The position numbers were made by a program, and so were the translations under genes. 64,000 nucleotides of DNA from Puccinia triticina (Eukaryota; Basidiomycota; Pucciniomycetes; Pucciniales; Pucciniaceae): positions 6,758,001 through 6,822,000 of the forward strand of contig NC_070561.1 in NCBI RefSeq assembly GCF_026914185.1, given 5' to 3'. This document shows, piece after piece, positions 21,871 through 33,000 of the stretch. The notes under the pieces are model-generated. The model worked only from the letters and a program-made list of their open reading frames with translations. It had not been told where the DNA came from and did not search any database. Every line of letters begins with the position of its first letter. Within the stretch, counting starts at the first letter, position 1.

Positions 21871-22498
21871 TGAGCTTAACTAAGCCTCTCCGAGGAGGCG
21901 CGAAGCGTCTCCGAAGGAGAGGCTTAGGACTAATGTCCCATATTTGGCCTGAGGCTGACGGGTTTTTTCAATGAAAATGTGTGATTTTGTGTTTACAACT
22001 CTCCTACAACTTGGTATCACCTCATAATCCAAATCCTAGTTGGCCATGTCTAGCCCTTGATCTCAGCTGTCTTGTACATGTTTTTTCAAGTAAATTCATC
22101 AAGAACTGGCCGCTCAGCAGCCATTCTTGTAAGGGCATTTTCTGAGCAATGTGACAGACCCGCCGGGCCATTTGCAGGTCAAGTACAGACACTTTCTCAC
22201 GGTTTCAGCCTTGCAAGGCCTCGCAAGCCATTCTTTTACAGCAATTTTTTTTTCAAGGGATGGGGGTAGGTGTTGTGTTAAACACACCAGAATATGTAGA
22301 AAGAAAATCTGATTCTAATGATGCCAGAGGCTGTGAAGAAATCCAATGGGTATACGGTGATATGGGGGATATAAGGAATTTTTAGATGTTTGGCTGGGCA
22401 GCCTCAGGCCAAATATCGGACATTAGGCACAAGTCCCTCCCGCAAGCAGGAGGGTGCTCGCGCCCCGCGAGCACAGGGAGGGACTTGTGTTAAGTTCA
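21871..22498. mobile_element. 628-bp nested element with 9-bp target duplication
   Basis: AGGAAACAT at 21862-21870 and 22499-22507 flanks an element with 10-bp ends TGAGCTTAAC / GTTAAGTTCA (9 of 10 inverted). Each end carries a hairpin (GCCTCTCC...GGAGAGGC at 21887-21923; CACAAGTCCCTCC...GGAGGGACTTGTG at 22428-22489), next to a longer inverted repeat (ATATTTGGCCTGAGGCTG at about 21939 and its complement near 22397). A 9-bp duplication suggests a Mutator-like MITE. Confidence 0.7.
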
Positions 22499-23041
22499 AG
22501 GAAACATCCGCTGGATGCCACTTGCATTGCGCAATGGCGGACGTCCCGCCAGAATGCATCCGCTGGATGAAATGAAAACGTCCACCGGATATCAGCCACT
22601 ATCACCAGGTTGGAAAAAAATGTAGGGAATCCATCTGTGACCTGGTGTATTCGCTCACTCGCGCTCATCGCGGGGGGCCACAGAGTTTGGTGGATAGGTG
22701 GGATCAGGCGCGGGGGGGGTGTAGGGGGGGCGAGGGGAAGGGCATGGCCTGAGTGGGGATCAAACACCAACCTGCTTCGCTGGGGTTCGCGCTCGCAGGT
22801 GGCAGTGAACAGTCTCCACAACCAGCTGCGACATCATGACTTTAACGCAGTCTCTAAACGCAATCTATATAGGGTCAAGTTTGCAACGGCAGACCCTCTT
22901 GCCACCCAACAGGCAGCTGAACATCTTGGACTGTCGAAATCTAGACAGTACAAGATGCAGCCATTGGAGACTTGTTCCAATGGTTGAATTGATAAATTCC
23001 TTTGGTCACTCCAGCTCGGGTGTCCAATGGATAGTGAGTTA

Positions 23042-23325
23042 TGGTGTCCATCAGACACTCTTGATCAAGAGTGTCTGATGGACAGTGGTTTTTGGTGTCC
23101 ATCGGACACTCTGGCTGGAGTGTCCATCGGACACTCTGGCTGGAGTGTCCATCGGACACTCTGGCTGGAGTGTCCGATGGATGCTGAGCTTTGTGGAACA
23201 TCAAGATGTCCATCGGACACTCTCACTTGGGAGTGTCCGCTGGACAGTGTTTTTTGATGTCCAGTGGACATTTCCGAGTGCTGAGCATCACTTGGACGCT
23301 TCCAGAAGCGTCCAAGTGATGCTCA
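23042..23325. repeat. Array of adjacent perfect hairpins and 25-bp tandem repeats
   Basis: A 40-bp palindrome lies around 23044-23086 (TGTCCATCAGACACTCTTGA and its complement). At 23096-23170 are three 25-bp repeats, each with inverted arms GGACACTC/GAGTGTCC. Further arms lie at 23205-23245 (CATCGGACACTCTC / GGGAGTGTCCGCTGG). A hairpin with 20-bp arms centres near 23301 (TGAGCATCACTTGGACGCTT / complement). Confidence 0.85.
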
Positions 23326-23431
23326 GTGCCCCTCGCGTCCGCTGGATGCCCTCTGGACATCCTCTGGACATATCTCAGTGAGAAACGTCCGCGGGATGCA
23401 GGGCATTTCCAGGAATGCGCCCCGTGGTGTA

Positions 23432-24068
23432 CTTGTCCCAATTCCTGAACAATCCAAGGAAGACGCATCAGGGACAGCTTTTGTGTACCATGAGATACAT
23501 TCAACACACAAAGGACTTTGGACTCACGCTGGGAAACGTTGGGGGCGAGTCCCAACAGCTAGTGGGCTACGCCAATGCTAGCTATGCTTCCGGCCTGAAT
23601 GCAGCCTCGTTTGCCGGAAGTCTCCTTCAGCACAACGGAGTGTTTGGCTGGCGCTGCCAGAAACAGGACTTAGACGACGATGCGCCGTCTCTTTCTACTA
23701 CTGAGGCGGAATATTGCGCTTGTTCTTCCACCGGTCAAGACCTCCGATGGGATGAACAGCTCCTTGAGCAAATTTATCCACTCATCAATGTGAAGCCGGC
23801 AAATGTTCAGCTTTTCTGCGACAATCAGGGCGCCTTGGCGCTACTCAAGGACTCGGTCTACCAACATTGTACAAGGTACGTCAATGTGCGACATCATTGG
23901 TTGCGCTTTCACATTGAAAAAGCAAAGAATTTTGGAGTTCACTATGTCCCAACTAACATCAATTATGCCGACTTCCTCACCAAGCCTCTGAATCCCAAGA
24001 AAACGCGCGCGGCACTCTCTCAGATCGTATTGGGGAACATCAAATCTAGTGATTCTTCCTGTGCCTAG
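23432..24068 (+). pseudogene. Copia B RNase H and C-terminus
   Basis: Continues RT after the TIR element: LSQFLNNPRKTHQGQ, LSTTEAEYCACSS, LFCDNQGALAL and ADFLTKPL are present. The first RNase H motif reads YANASYAS in place of the usual DADWA. Ends at TAG 24066-24068, shortly before the purine tract. Confidence 0.88.
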
Positions 24069-24082
24069 TGAGCAGGGGGGGC

Positions 24083-25172
24083 TGTGGCGTTACAGGCCAG
24101 AGAAGGGCTTATGGGGTTACTGCGGCAAGGCGGGCGAGTGTTCGGATCTGCTCAACTGTATTCATCATCTGATTAGGTTTAAGCTGTTGTATCTAGTCTG
24201 ATTGTTGTAACAGCTCCGCTTCTCTTTCTCATTCAATCATCTAAAATAATTTGGACAACTGAAAGTTTATTGCTAAGATCAGATTATAGTCCTAATTACA
24301 AGTTTAAGGGTTCAAGCAATAGCAGTGAGATGAACCTGAAAGCAGGGCTGGAAATGCCCTGGGTCTGTTCTGAGTGAGTGGGAGTATTGCGGGGATGTAA
24401 GGCTCTTACGACGGCTTTGCTAGTCGTGCGATCTACGGTACGAGCTTCATTTGGCCAGTCGACTGTAGTCTTGGCTTCAGTGGCTGTGCTCTCTGTTTCT
24501 TGTCTTTAGTTTTTTCTTTCTACTCACAAGTATGAACCGTGTCAACGTATCAACTTCGTGTTCTCTTGTCTGAAGAGTTCTGACGTGTCTTGCACTGATT
24601 GAACAAAGTTCATCACAGTTAGCTTGTCTTGGTTTGGACTCTATAAGAGCTGATCTTTACTTACGGGTAGCGGGAGCTTCCGATAGTCTGGCTAGGAGGT
24701 CTGTTTGGTTCTTGAGACCAAGTCGTTCCGCGAGAGTTCTGTGGAAAGAACACGATCAGGTCAGTCTTATTGCTAAGTCTACTTCCCGTTTAGTCTCGGG
24801 ACGTACAAGGTTCTTGAGCTTGTCTGTTCTTGTCTTTGTGCTTCGACCTTCAAGGTTCTCGCTGTCTGTGCTTCTGTAATTGGCAAGGCGATACTTTGCG
24901 TTAGCTTTTGGCCGTGGTTAGGGCTTATGTCTGGACCGCAAAGGAGGGCTAACCTTTCTTTGCGGCTGGGCTTGGGCTTGCGCCTTTGTCTGGCCGCGCG
25001 AGCTTCCTGGACGGTTGCTGCGGGCTTTGGTCTGTATTCCTACATCATCCGTTTTTGTCTCTCTCCTCACGCACCCAAATAGGTGCATAAGTCGTCCCGT
25101 TTCTCATTTCTCTTTTGTCTTGGCCTCCCGTCATCGGCCTCCTAGCTCACAGCTGCTACTTGGTGTCTCACA
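24083..25172 (+). repeat. Copia B 3' LTR, split by an 803-bp solo LTR candidate
   Basis: LTR parts are 24083-24241 and 25050-25172. The insert 24242-25044 is flanked by TCATC (24237-24241 and 25045-25049), begins TAAAATAATTTGG and ends TGTATTCCTACA. It is a diverged relative of the insert at 15385-16169 (shared ACCTGAAAGCAG, GCGCGAGCTTCCT, GGTTGCTGCGGG). Confidence 0.88.
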
Positions 25173-25351
25173 GCAAGGCGTGTTTTTCTTTCATGCAGAC
25201 ATTTCCAATTGACGCGAATTGATTAGGAAGATGGGTACTTTTAGAGAAGGATTATGCGTAGAAGATGGGATCTAAGGAGATACAACAAAGATGGCAAGAC
25301 GATACACGGTGAAAATTAAGTGATTCCGTTGATTTATTGTATAGCGGGAGA

Positions 25352-25787
25352 TTAGGCCTGATAAAGAAAAGGTGCGCGGCGTGTGTCAGAATGGGCATCC
25401 CACAAGAAGGTTGCACAAGGCAGAGAGAGGAAAGAAGCAGAGATAACGAACCGAGTGGTCTTGAGTGTGGTGTTGGGCGTCCGAAGCGTCCTTCTTGAAC
25501 AGCCCGCCGCCGAGATAAGGATAGCCCATTCCCCAGGAGCCGTAGGGACTAAGCAAGCCGTAGTTAGCCAGCGGGCTCATCCCAAACAGGCCGAAGCTAT
25601 CCAGCCCAAGCCCCAGGCCCATGTCGTACCCGCCGCAGAATCCGGCTGCAAGCATGCCGTAGCACTTCGAGTCCGATTGGCCTTTGCCGGCTTGGGCAGC
25701 GACGTCCGCCCGCGGAGCTAGAACCGGTGTGGATGCGACGGTCTGGAGGAGGGCCAGGAGACAAGCGACTGAGAAGATGCACTGCAT
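25352..25787 (-). CDS. Small secreted protein B1 (SSP-B1), candidate effector
   Basis: ATG at 25787 (MQCIFSVACLLALLQTVAS), although the frame is open further upstream to 25970; the homologous start and the TATATAAA at 25908-25915 decide for 25787. Same features as A1/A2: KCYGM, GFCGGYD, GLGLGLDSFGLFGM, GYPYLGGGLFKKD, end HTQDHS. The likely intron 25358-25451 (GTTCGT...TATCAG) leads to GCCTAA at 25352-25357; about 113 residues. Without splicing the frame stops at 25386. Its upstream region is the reverse complement of the one that serves A2 in unit A. Confidence 0.8.
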
Positions 25788-26628
25788 GGTGGGTTTCGTG
25801 GGTTTGAAGGTGGCGCGGTTTGTTTGCGGAGGTAAATGATGGGTGGAGTCAAGTGTATGGATCTGTGGGTGATGAGAGGAGGCGACTGGGAGCCCATCAA
25901 GCTTCCCTTTATATAGCTTTTGGCTGGCATATTTGCCCACTCGCCACCATCGGCCTGCCACCGGGATCACACACCACCTTCAGCTGAAGCTCTTCTGAAG
26001 GAGTATGGTTCACAGTTCTTCACTGTGCGAGTGGTAGAATTTCCCATGTGCCCTGTGTACCAACTAGCCATAAGGGCGGAATCTCCTGGTGTTTTTGGCC
26101 TTGGGAGCCGGCCGCGCCGATAAAAGCGCGCTGTTCAGTCCACCGTCGCAGTCTCAAGCTTGCACCAATGTCCACACGAACCCGCTTCGGCCTCGTGGAA
26201 TCGAGGGCACATGATCCGTATAGCGGTGGCGGATGGAGTGTCCGTCAACTTGTGGCGTTCATGAATGGGTGAGGATGAGAAGCCGGCCGCCGCCGATGGA
26301 TCCGATTGGTCCCGCGAAGCCATCTTGTGTCAACATCGGACACCGATAAACCACAGAGGCGTGTTTCCTTCACACACTCCGTGTATGAGAAATTCCACTC
26401 AGTCGCGGCGTGGAAAGGAAATCTGGCCGGGCGGTGGTCTTGGAGAAACCCGGGATATAGAATCCTAGTGGGAAGGGACTCGTCAAGCATGGCCAGAAAG
26501 CTATATAAAGGAAGCTTGATGGCCGCCCAGTCGCCTCCTCTCATCACCCACAGATCCATACACTCGACTCCACCCATCATCCACCTCCGCAAACAAACCG
26601 CGCCACCTTCAAACCCACGAAACCCACC
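25788..26628. promoter_or_regulatory. Bidirectional promoter between SSP-B1 and SSP-B2, inverted relative to unit A
   Basis: TATATAAA at 25908-25915 (minus) and 26502-26509 (plus). The core 25916-26501 is the reverse complement of 12674-13277 in unit A: CTTCTGAAGGAGTATGGTTC at about 25991 corresponds to the complement of GAACCATACTCCTTCAGAAG near 13179. The flanks beyond the genes are not inverted. Confidence 0.8.
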
Positions 26629-27066
26629 ATGCAGTGCATCTTCTCAGTCGCTTGTCTCCTGGCCCTCCTCCAGACCGTCGCATCCACACCGGTTCTTTCC
26701 CCACGGGCGGACGTCGCTGCCCAAGCCGGCAAAGGCCAATCGGACTCGAAGTGCTACGGCATGCTTGCAGCCGGATTCTGCGGCGGGTACGACATGGGCC
26801 TGGGCCTGGGGCTGGGGCTGGACAGCGTCGGCCTGTTCGGGATGAGCCCGCTGCTCAACTACGGCTTGCTTAGTCCCTACGGCTCCTGGGGAATGGGCTA
26901 TCCTTATCTCGGGGGCGGACTGTTCAAGAAGGACGCTTCGGACGCCCAGCAAAACGCTCATGATCACTCGGTTCGTCGTCCCCTCATCTTTTCTCTCTGC
27001 CTCGACCATTGCAGTGGGATGCCAATATTGACACACGCTGCATCCCTTTCCGTCCATCAGGCCTAA
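26629..27066 (+). CDS. Small secreted protein B2 (SSP-B2), candidate effector
   Basis: ATG at 26629 (MQCIFSVACLLALLQTVAS). The mature part starts PVLSPRADVAAQAGKG and keeps KCYGM, GFCGGYD, a long Gly/Leu run (GLGLGLGLDSVG), GYPYLGGGLFKKD and an end with QQNAHDHS. Exon 1 26629-26970, likely intron 26971-27060, exon 2 GCCTAA 27061-27066; about 115 residues. Closest to SSP-A2 in sequence, but its promoter core is the one that faces A1 in unit A. Confidence 0.82.
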   Translation: MQCIFSVACLLALLQTVASTPVLSPRADVAAQAGKGQSDSKCYGMLAAGFCGGYDMGLGLGLGLDSVGLFGMSPLLNYGLLSPYGSWGMGYPYLGGGLFKKDASDAQQNAHDHSVRRPLIFSLCLDHCSGMPILTHAASLSVHQA

Positions 27067-27803
27067 TCTCCCGCTATAATTGACACACGCCACCCACCTT
27101 TTTTTTCAGGCCTAATCTTAATCCACTATACGATAAATCACCGAAATCACTAAATTTTCATGTTCTATATCTGTATCATCAGGCCCTCTTTGTAGTAATC
27201 TCCTTAGATCCCGTCATCCTCACATAATTCTCTGCTTGAGAACTCAACTAAACACCATATTTCCTAATCAGATCCCAATTGTGAATGTCTTTGTGGCAAA
27301 AAAGTGTTGATTGCAATCCGCTTTCTGCATTCTTTTCTATTAGTCTCCACGGTGCTCAAAAGACATATCATGGGCCATCGTCGAGCGTGGACCAGCGGGG
27401 CCATTGCCGCTTCTACAGCGGCGGCCATCAGCCGCCACCCGGAGCTGCGGCCCCTGCGGCCGCCGCCGCCTCCACACCTGCCGCAACATGCAGGACCCTC
27501 GCCAGCGTCTACACCGTGAGATGGGAGCCAGCATGTGTATGAGCCATCTTTTAAGACCCCTGCATCCTCATCACACATGTGCTTGAGCCCGTATCTTCAC
27601 AAGCAGTGAGCAATCATCATTGGATCCTATGTCTGTACCATCCATCCATGTTTCATGTATCCTCCTGCATCGGCAAATGGCAATCTTGGACAGGGCCGCA
27701 CCACTGTCTTTGAGAATAAGCTTCATTAACCTCATCTATGTATATAAATATGCTTATGCGTGAAACACGGAGAAAGGAAAAAGAAAAACAGGCAACACAA
27801 AAG
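27067..27803. other. Unit B 3' region and empty MITE site
   Basis: Matches 13849-14318 and 14957-15217 of unit A with the MITE missing (single TA at 27538-27539). No gene recognised. Ends in AAAAG (27799-27803), the left target duplication of the next gypsy copy. Confidence 0.7.
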
Positions 27804-28450
27804 TGTAACGTTTTCTTTGTTACTGATAATCATGCAAAGATGAAGCTGATTAATGATCGGAGAATGGTCCTTATCATGCTAAGAACCACTAACATCTTTC
27901 ACAAGTTTTTTCCTTTCTTTAATTGTGAAGGTTTCATCTGAGGGTCTGAGTGTATTGTTATAAACCCGGTTGTCTTTCATTCCGTTGTTTCCTCTTTTCT
28001 TTTTCCTCATTGCGATATTCTTTGTTCTTTGTTATCATTATCATTTGGTTGTGTAATCTCAGCTTTTATCAAAACCTCCTTTCAAGAGTCTATTCTTTGC
28101 TCCGAAGATAGACTATTGTGTTTTGCTTAATGGTTGGACTTCAAGAGCGAAGTTGAGTGCTATAGTTATGGGATTTTCTGGCACAGCCCCAGTTTAATCT
28201 CCATCATTCTGCCATACAGAGCCTGCCTGTACCAAAGTGAAAATGATCATGATGATCTTTATTTCACAATGTGAGGCAAAAAAAAAAAATAGAATTACGG
28301 AATGCCATGATTTGTGCACAGCAACAGGACCATCCGTCCAAGCATTCTACAAAACACAATACCCCTAATACATCTGAAAATAGGCGACGGGTTCTCTTGA
28401 ATTTCGTTCATAGCCACTTAAGAGGTAAGAGTATTAGGTGGGCCCTCACA
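27804..28450 (+). repeat. Full-length 5' LTR of gypsy (647 bp)
   Basis: TGTAACG...CCCTCACA. Longest LTR copy here; it shows the sequence deleted from the 3' LTR (about 28114-28360) and the uninterrupted Copia A target near 28000. Confidence 0.9.
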
Positions 28451-28698
28451 ATTATATTGCGATCTTCAACCTTAGATTCCATACATTTAAATTTTTGGCT
28501 ATCTTTGGTTTATCCAATCTTATTTCTTTTTCTCAAGTTATAAATTGTTTGATTCAAGTTTTGCTCCTCTCTTTATTGACATTCTAAAATTAAGCTATAC
28601 ATTATCTTCGCCTCATCATCATCCTCATAATCAATTTTCATCACTTCTATATTCAAATATTTCAAATCAAGCTTCCAATAAAACACAAAGTTATAAAC

Positions 28699-30084
28699 AT
28701 GTCCGATAACTCTTCTCCACAACTTCCTCTTTGCATGTCATTACCCCCGTCCCCAAACCCTAATTCTTTCACACATCTCGCCGGTCAATCCTACGTGACG
28801 CCTTTCCAAAGCCCTCTTCCGAATTTTACGGTTTCGGACGATGCACAACAATCCCTTCCTCCGCTCGGCCCATTTCCAGACGGTTTTGAACCTCGACCAA
28901 TTGATTCTTTGCCAATTTTGAATTCGCCAGGTCCACATTGAGGATCTGCGTTAAATCAACTGGAGGAGGACGTCTCGGGGTTGATTTGGATGTCAACAAG
29001 CTTCCAGATAGAGATCAAACAATTTTTGCTAACTCACAAGCCATTGCGTCTCTCCAAGCTCAAGCCAGGCGAAATGACAAAACAATTCCCAGGAACAATG
29101 AGACGATCAAGGACTTGTCTCAATTGTTGGTTTTTGCAAAGGAATTTATTCCAATGAAGCTCCATTATTCTCAGGAGTTTTTACAGGTCTGAAATACGGT
29201 TGATACCATCATTAATTCCATCAATTCTCGTTTGACCGTTTTGGAGGATCCCGTGTTTCATAAGAATATAGTACAGTCTCATCCCAAACCTCCACATTTT
29301 TCTCATATTTATTTTTTGGGAAACATTAAAGAAACTTACAGATTTTGTGCAACTATGAGGGACACTTTTGCCCAATTTCCAAATAGCTTTTCTTCCGAAC
29401 AACAAAAGATTCTATGGATTACTTCTTATTTTAGAGCTGCGTCAAGAAATTTAGGCAAGGATTGTTATTATCAAGACAACTGGGATAGGTGTTTAGACAT
29501 GGCGGAATTATCTATAAACAATTTGGACTCGGCAAGTTTGGGTGTTTCTCCATTTTTCTTTTCTTATGGTCATCATCCAAAATTTAATATAATGACTGAA
29601 TCATTGGGGAATAAGGATTTAGACAAATTTTTTGTTGGCATTGCAGTTGACACAGGAAAAAGCAATGGAGTGCCTGGTTTTGGCGCGGAATAAACAAGCA
29701 GCATATTATAATGTGAAGAAGAAGCCGGCACCGGTGTATTCAGAAGGAGAAATGGTGTTGCTTTTGTGTAAGTTTATTCAGTCAAGGCGTTTAAATTCTA
29801 AATTAGATTACAGGTATATTGGTCCTTTTGCGGTAAAGAAGATGGTAGGTACGGATGCGGTAGAGTTAGACATTAAAAAGGAATACCCTAAATTACATCC
29901 TGTTTTCAATGTCTCGCTGATTGTTAGATATGTTCATCCAAATAGTGTCTTGGATCGTGGCGTCGTTGATGGTATAAAGGATAAGTATTATGAAGATGAA
30001 GAAGTGGTTGACTGGTCGTTGATGAAGGCAATTTTGGATGTAAGGTCTCAAAGGAAGGGTAAGTTTCAGTTTTTAATTTCTTGG
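28699..30084 (+). pseudogene. Gypsy gag/integrase/chromodomain remnant, copy 2
   Basis: Same broken frames as 512-1897 in copy 1, with one seen difference (29403, transversion giving QQ instead of QE). It has the same gag-to-integrase deletion junction and the same chromodomain interruption. Confidence 0.75.
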
Positions 30085-33000
30085 GCGCTTCCCGGGAGCG
30101 TAGCAGGAGGGGGGCAGAGTCCAAGGCGCGGCGGCAGTGGAGTCTTCAAGGGGCACGGGCGCGCGGCACAGCGCGGCGCGCAGCCAGGGCTCCCGCAAGC
30201 GGAGCCCAAACCTAGACGATAGTGGACGACCGGTACCGGCCGGCAGCAAACGCCACGGAACCAGCACCAATGCTCAGGACACCGACGACTAACACCGCTC
30301 AGCTTGCGCAAGAAATCCCGGCGGGATTTTTTGCGACTAGCAACAGCTAACTCGGAACAACGAATTCGCGAAACTACGCTGATCACACCTAACCGCTAGA
30401 CCTTTGCCAAAGGGCGGGATTTTCGTCGAGAATTTTTTTTTATTTGCTAAGACTGCCAAGAGCATGAGTAATATAACTAACAGTATCTCCAACTTGGCAG
30501 CAGTACCGGCGACGGGAGACAGATCGCAGGCATTAACGGCCCCCAGGGCAAGATTCAAAGGGACGACGAGGAGAAGTCACACTTGGTCGTTGTCGAAGGC
30601 TCCGGAAGGAGGAAAGGGAACGAAAGGGGAACGGCGGAAGGGACAGAATACTTGTGGAAGTTGTAGGAGAGGGAAGAGGCGAACGGGTCCAGCGGTCCAG
30701 CGCTGGGAACGGGTAAGCACTTTGTTGCATAGGTCGAAGCGGATAGAACAAGAGGGGAAATGAGACTGTGATATCTGCGGCGCTTGCACCGTTTAGCAGA
30801 TAATCCAGTAGGAGTAGACAACATTGGGGGTACGGAGGCGAATAGAATGAGAAAGGAAAAGGAAATGAGACTGCGATATCTGTGGCGCTTACACCGTTTA
30901 GCAGATAATCCAGTAGGAGTAGATGGGATTGCGGGTACAAAGCAGGAAGGAGGAAGGAGATTAGACGTACAAGAGGCGGTGCTGGAAATTTAGGTTGGAG
31001 ATAAGGATAGCGGGGGAAGCGGAAGGACGTATGGCTCAGGCGGATCGTTTTATCAGATTGTGTGGGGCCAGGGGGAACAACGGTTGACGGGAGCATCAAT
31101 CAACCGAACATCAATCGACCAAACGGGGAAACTCATCAACCACAAAAGGTAAACCCTTAGACCCCTTCGCTAGTCACGCGCAAGCTCCAACCTACCGACA
31201 TCCCTCCCCAACCTCAATCATCTAACCCAACTTCTCATTGATCCCGGGCATCTCCACCTCCAGCAACCAACCACGTAGGGCCCAGTACATCACTATAAGC
31301 TAGGACCTGATACGACAAACAGGACCGGGAAGACGGCGGCGCGCAGGGCGGAAGCAGGAGCGGCAGCGGTAGCAATGAACAGAGGGGAGGAGGACACGGC
31401 GTGGGAGGGGGAACGGAGGAGGAAGGGCGGGCAGAAGGTCCAATAGAAGGGAAATATTGGTTGGCGGGTTTTTAATCCCCATGATTATTGGGGTCATTGT
31501 TAGACATCATCTGTGTAGTGACTGTCTTCTAAGGGGCCTTAGTTGAATCAATCAATTGGCTGCTGTTTTGGCAGGTAACCCATAACAGACCAGCGAGATC
31601 AAAGGAGGTCGGAGAGAAGAGGAAGCTAAGGGATATGGAAACTTGAAGCTGATTGGGAATTGATTGTAAATAATTAAACCCCTTCCGGAAACTGTGTTGT
31701 CGGCCTTGAGGGCAGAAGGAGACGGGGGTTATACTTGTGGATATCTTCTTGTTTCTCACCTCACTGCACTTGATTAAGGGACCAGGAAACTGGTTATTGA
31801 TGACTAGCATAGTCCTGGTGAAATTCAGGAGATCAGAAAAGACCACAAGCAACATATAGCGCAGCAAAATGATGGCTCACTTGCTAAAGCCATCTGGTGC
31901 ACCGACGGTATTTCTTTCACAACCAAGTCAAGGAGATCAAAAAAAAAAAAAATCAGTATTTAGGTCGTTAGGTACTCGTGAAGCTCATAGATATATATCC
32001 GCACCAAACTCACTCACGTAACGTGGAAGTTGTAATTCCGGGTCTGGCGCGTGGCCGCGAATTTGAAGTCGTGCGAAGACAGATAAAGCTCAGGATGATT
32101 GAACTGGACCAACCCAACGTTTGAGCAAAGAAAGAAAAAGAATGCTAAGCAGAAGTTGAACCATATCAACGACCTTGACGGGACCATATTTTCGAGAGGA
32201 AATATATTAGGCCCTGATACGGCAGACTGTTCCTTTATAGTTGATAAAAACTTTCAAACAATGTTGAGGTGATGGTGGTCTTGGGAAGATATTCAGGGCG
32301 AATAGGTGGGGTCTACCAGTATCCAGCTCAATATTTTCGAGAGAAAGGAACGTTTTGGGAATCAAAAACTAGGAAACAGAGACGATGACCGGCAAAAATA
32401 TCATAGGTTGTTGAGATCTGTGATCGCTATATAGCTCTTTTAAGCGTTACAATGGTTCAAAGCCTCCCTAGTCTCCTTCTCTGAATCTTTCAAATGCTGT
32501 TCGCAGACACCAAGAACATGCTGATATTTATTAGGGACACAGACTATGCGGTAAAAGATGCGAAGCTTGATGTCATAAGTCCACCCTGGTCATCACACCC
32601 GTGTTTACACCGAAAGGAAGACTCCAAGCCCGCCAGCACAATGATCAAAAACAGGTGTAATAAAATAAGCGTTGGAAAGTTTGGTACAACATGCTGGTGC
32701 GATGCAGGCTATTGCCGGGACCGGAAAGCTAAAGAAACTATAAGGTTTCAATCTTTAGCATGGAGTTCCACAAGTATTCCAAATATGGAGATTCAACTTT
32801 TCAGGAGTCTGCACCGCACGCGCGTCGGGTGTCGCAATCACGATGCCGTTACATCAAATCCGCCCGCGTTGTGCTGATCCAGGCCCCAGGGTCACAGCCT
32901 TTCGGTGCAGTAAGTCTAGTTTAGGCCCGGGGAGGGGGGAAGTAGGATCCAGGTCTTGTGGACACCCCGCCGACGGAGGCAAGAAGGTGTTGATGACACA

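Larger units (their letters stand above)
21789..23429. mobile_element. 1.64-kb hairpin-rich TIR element inside Copia B
   Basis: Splits the motif AVSYLSQFLN. Ends CACCACGGG...CCCGTGGTG with TA on both sides (21787-21788 and 23430-23431; empty site AGC-TA-CTTG reconstructed from the Copia frame). No transposase. Contains a nested 628-bp element (21871-22498), many copies of a (G/A)TCC(R)(C/T)TGGA-type motif and an array of perfect hairpins (23042-23325). Family not assigned; the TA duplication would fit Tc1/mariner, but the ends are unusual for it. Confidence 0.75.
17126..25172 (+). mobile_element. Copia B: complete but decayed Ty1/copia element with three nested insertions
   Basis: Flanked by GCAAG at 17121-17125 and 25173-25177; unit A has the undivided site TTGCAAGGCATG at 11921-11932. 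It has 5' LTR 17126-17407, primer-binding site 17408-17421, gag-pol, purine tract AGCAGGGGGGGC at 24071-24082, and 3' LTR from 24083. The two LTRs differ at about 10 of 282 positions, so the insertion is not recent. It carries a solo LTR in RT, a TIR element between RT and RNase H, and a solo LTR in the 3' LTR. Confidence 0.95.
15218..27798 (+). repeat. Unit B: second SDR-fragment / SSP-pair unit, expanded by insertions
   Basis: Same order of parts as unit A, but with a 785-bp solo LTR (15385), a 267-bp solo LTR (16273) and the 8-kb Copia B (17126). It lacks the MITE. Without the insertions it would be about 3.5 kb. Confidence 0.88.

Noticed and set aside
23096..23170. Three 25-bp direct repeats resembling a CRISPR array
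   Set aside because: The repeats are directly adjacent with no spacers, each is a hairpin, and they lie in a transposon in a eukaryotic genome.
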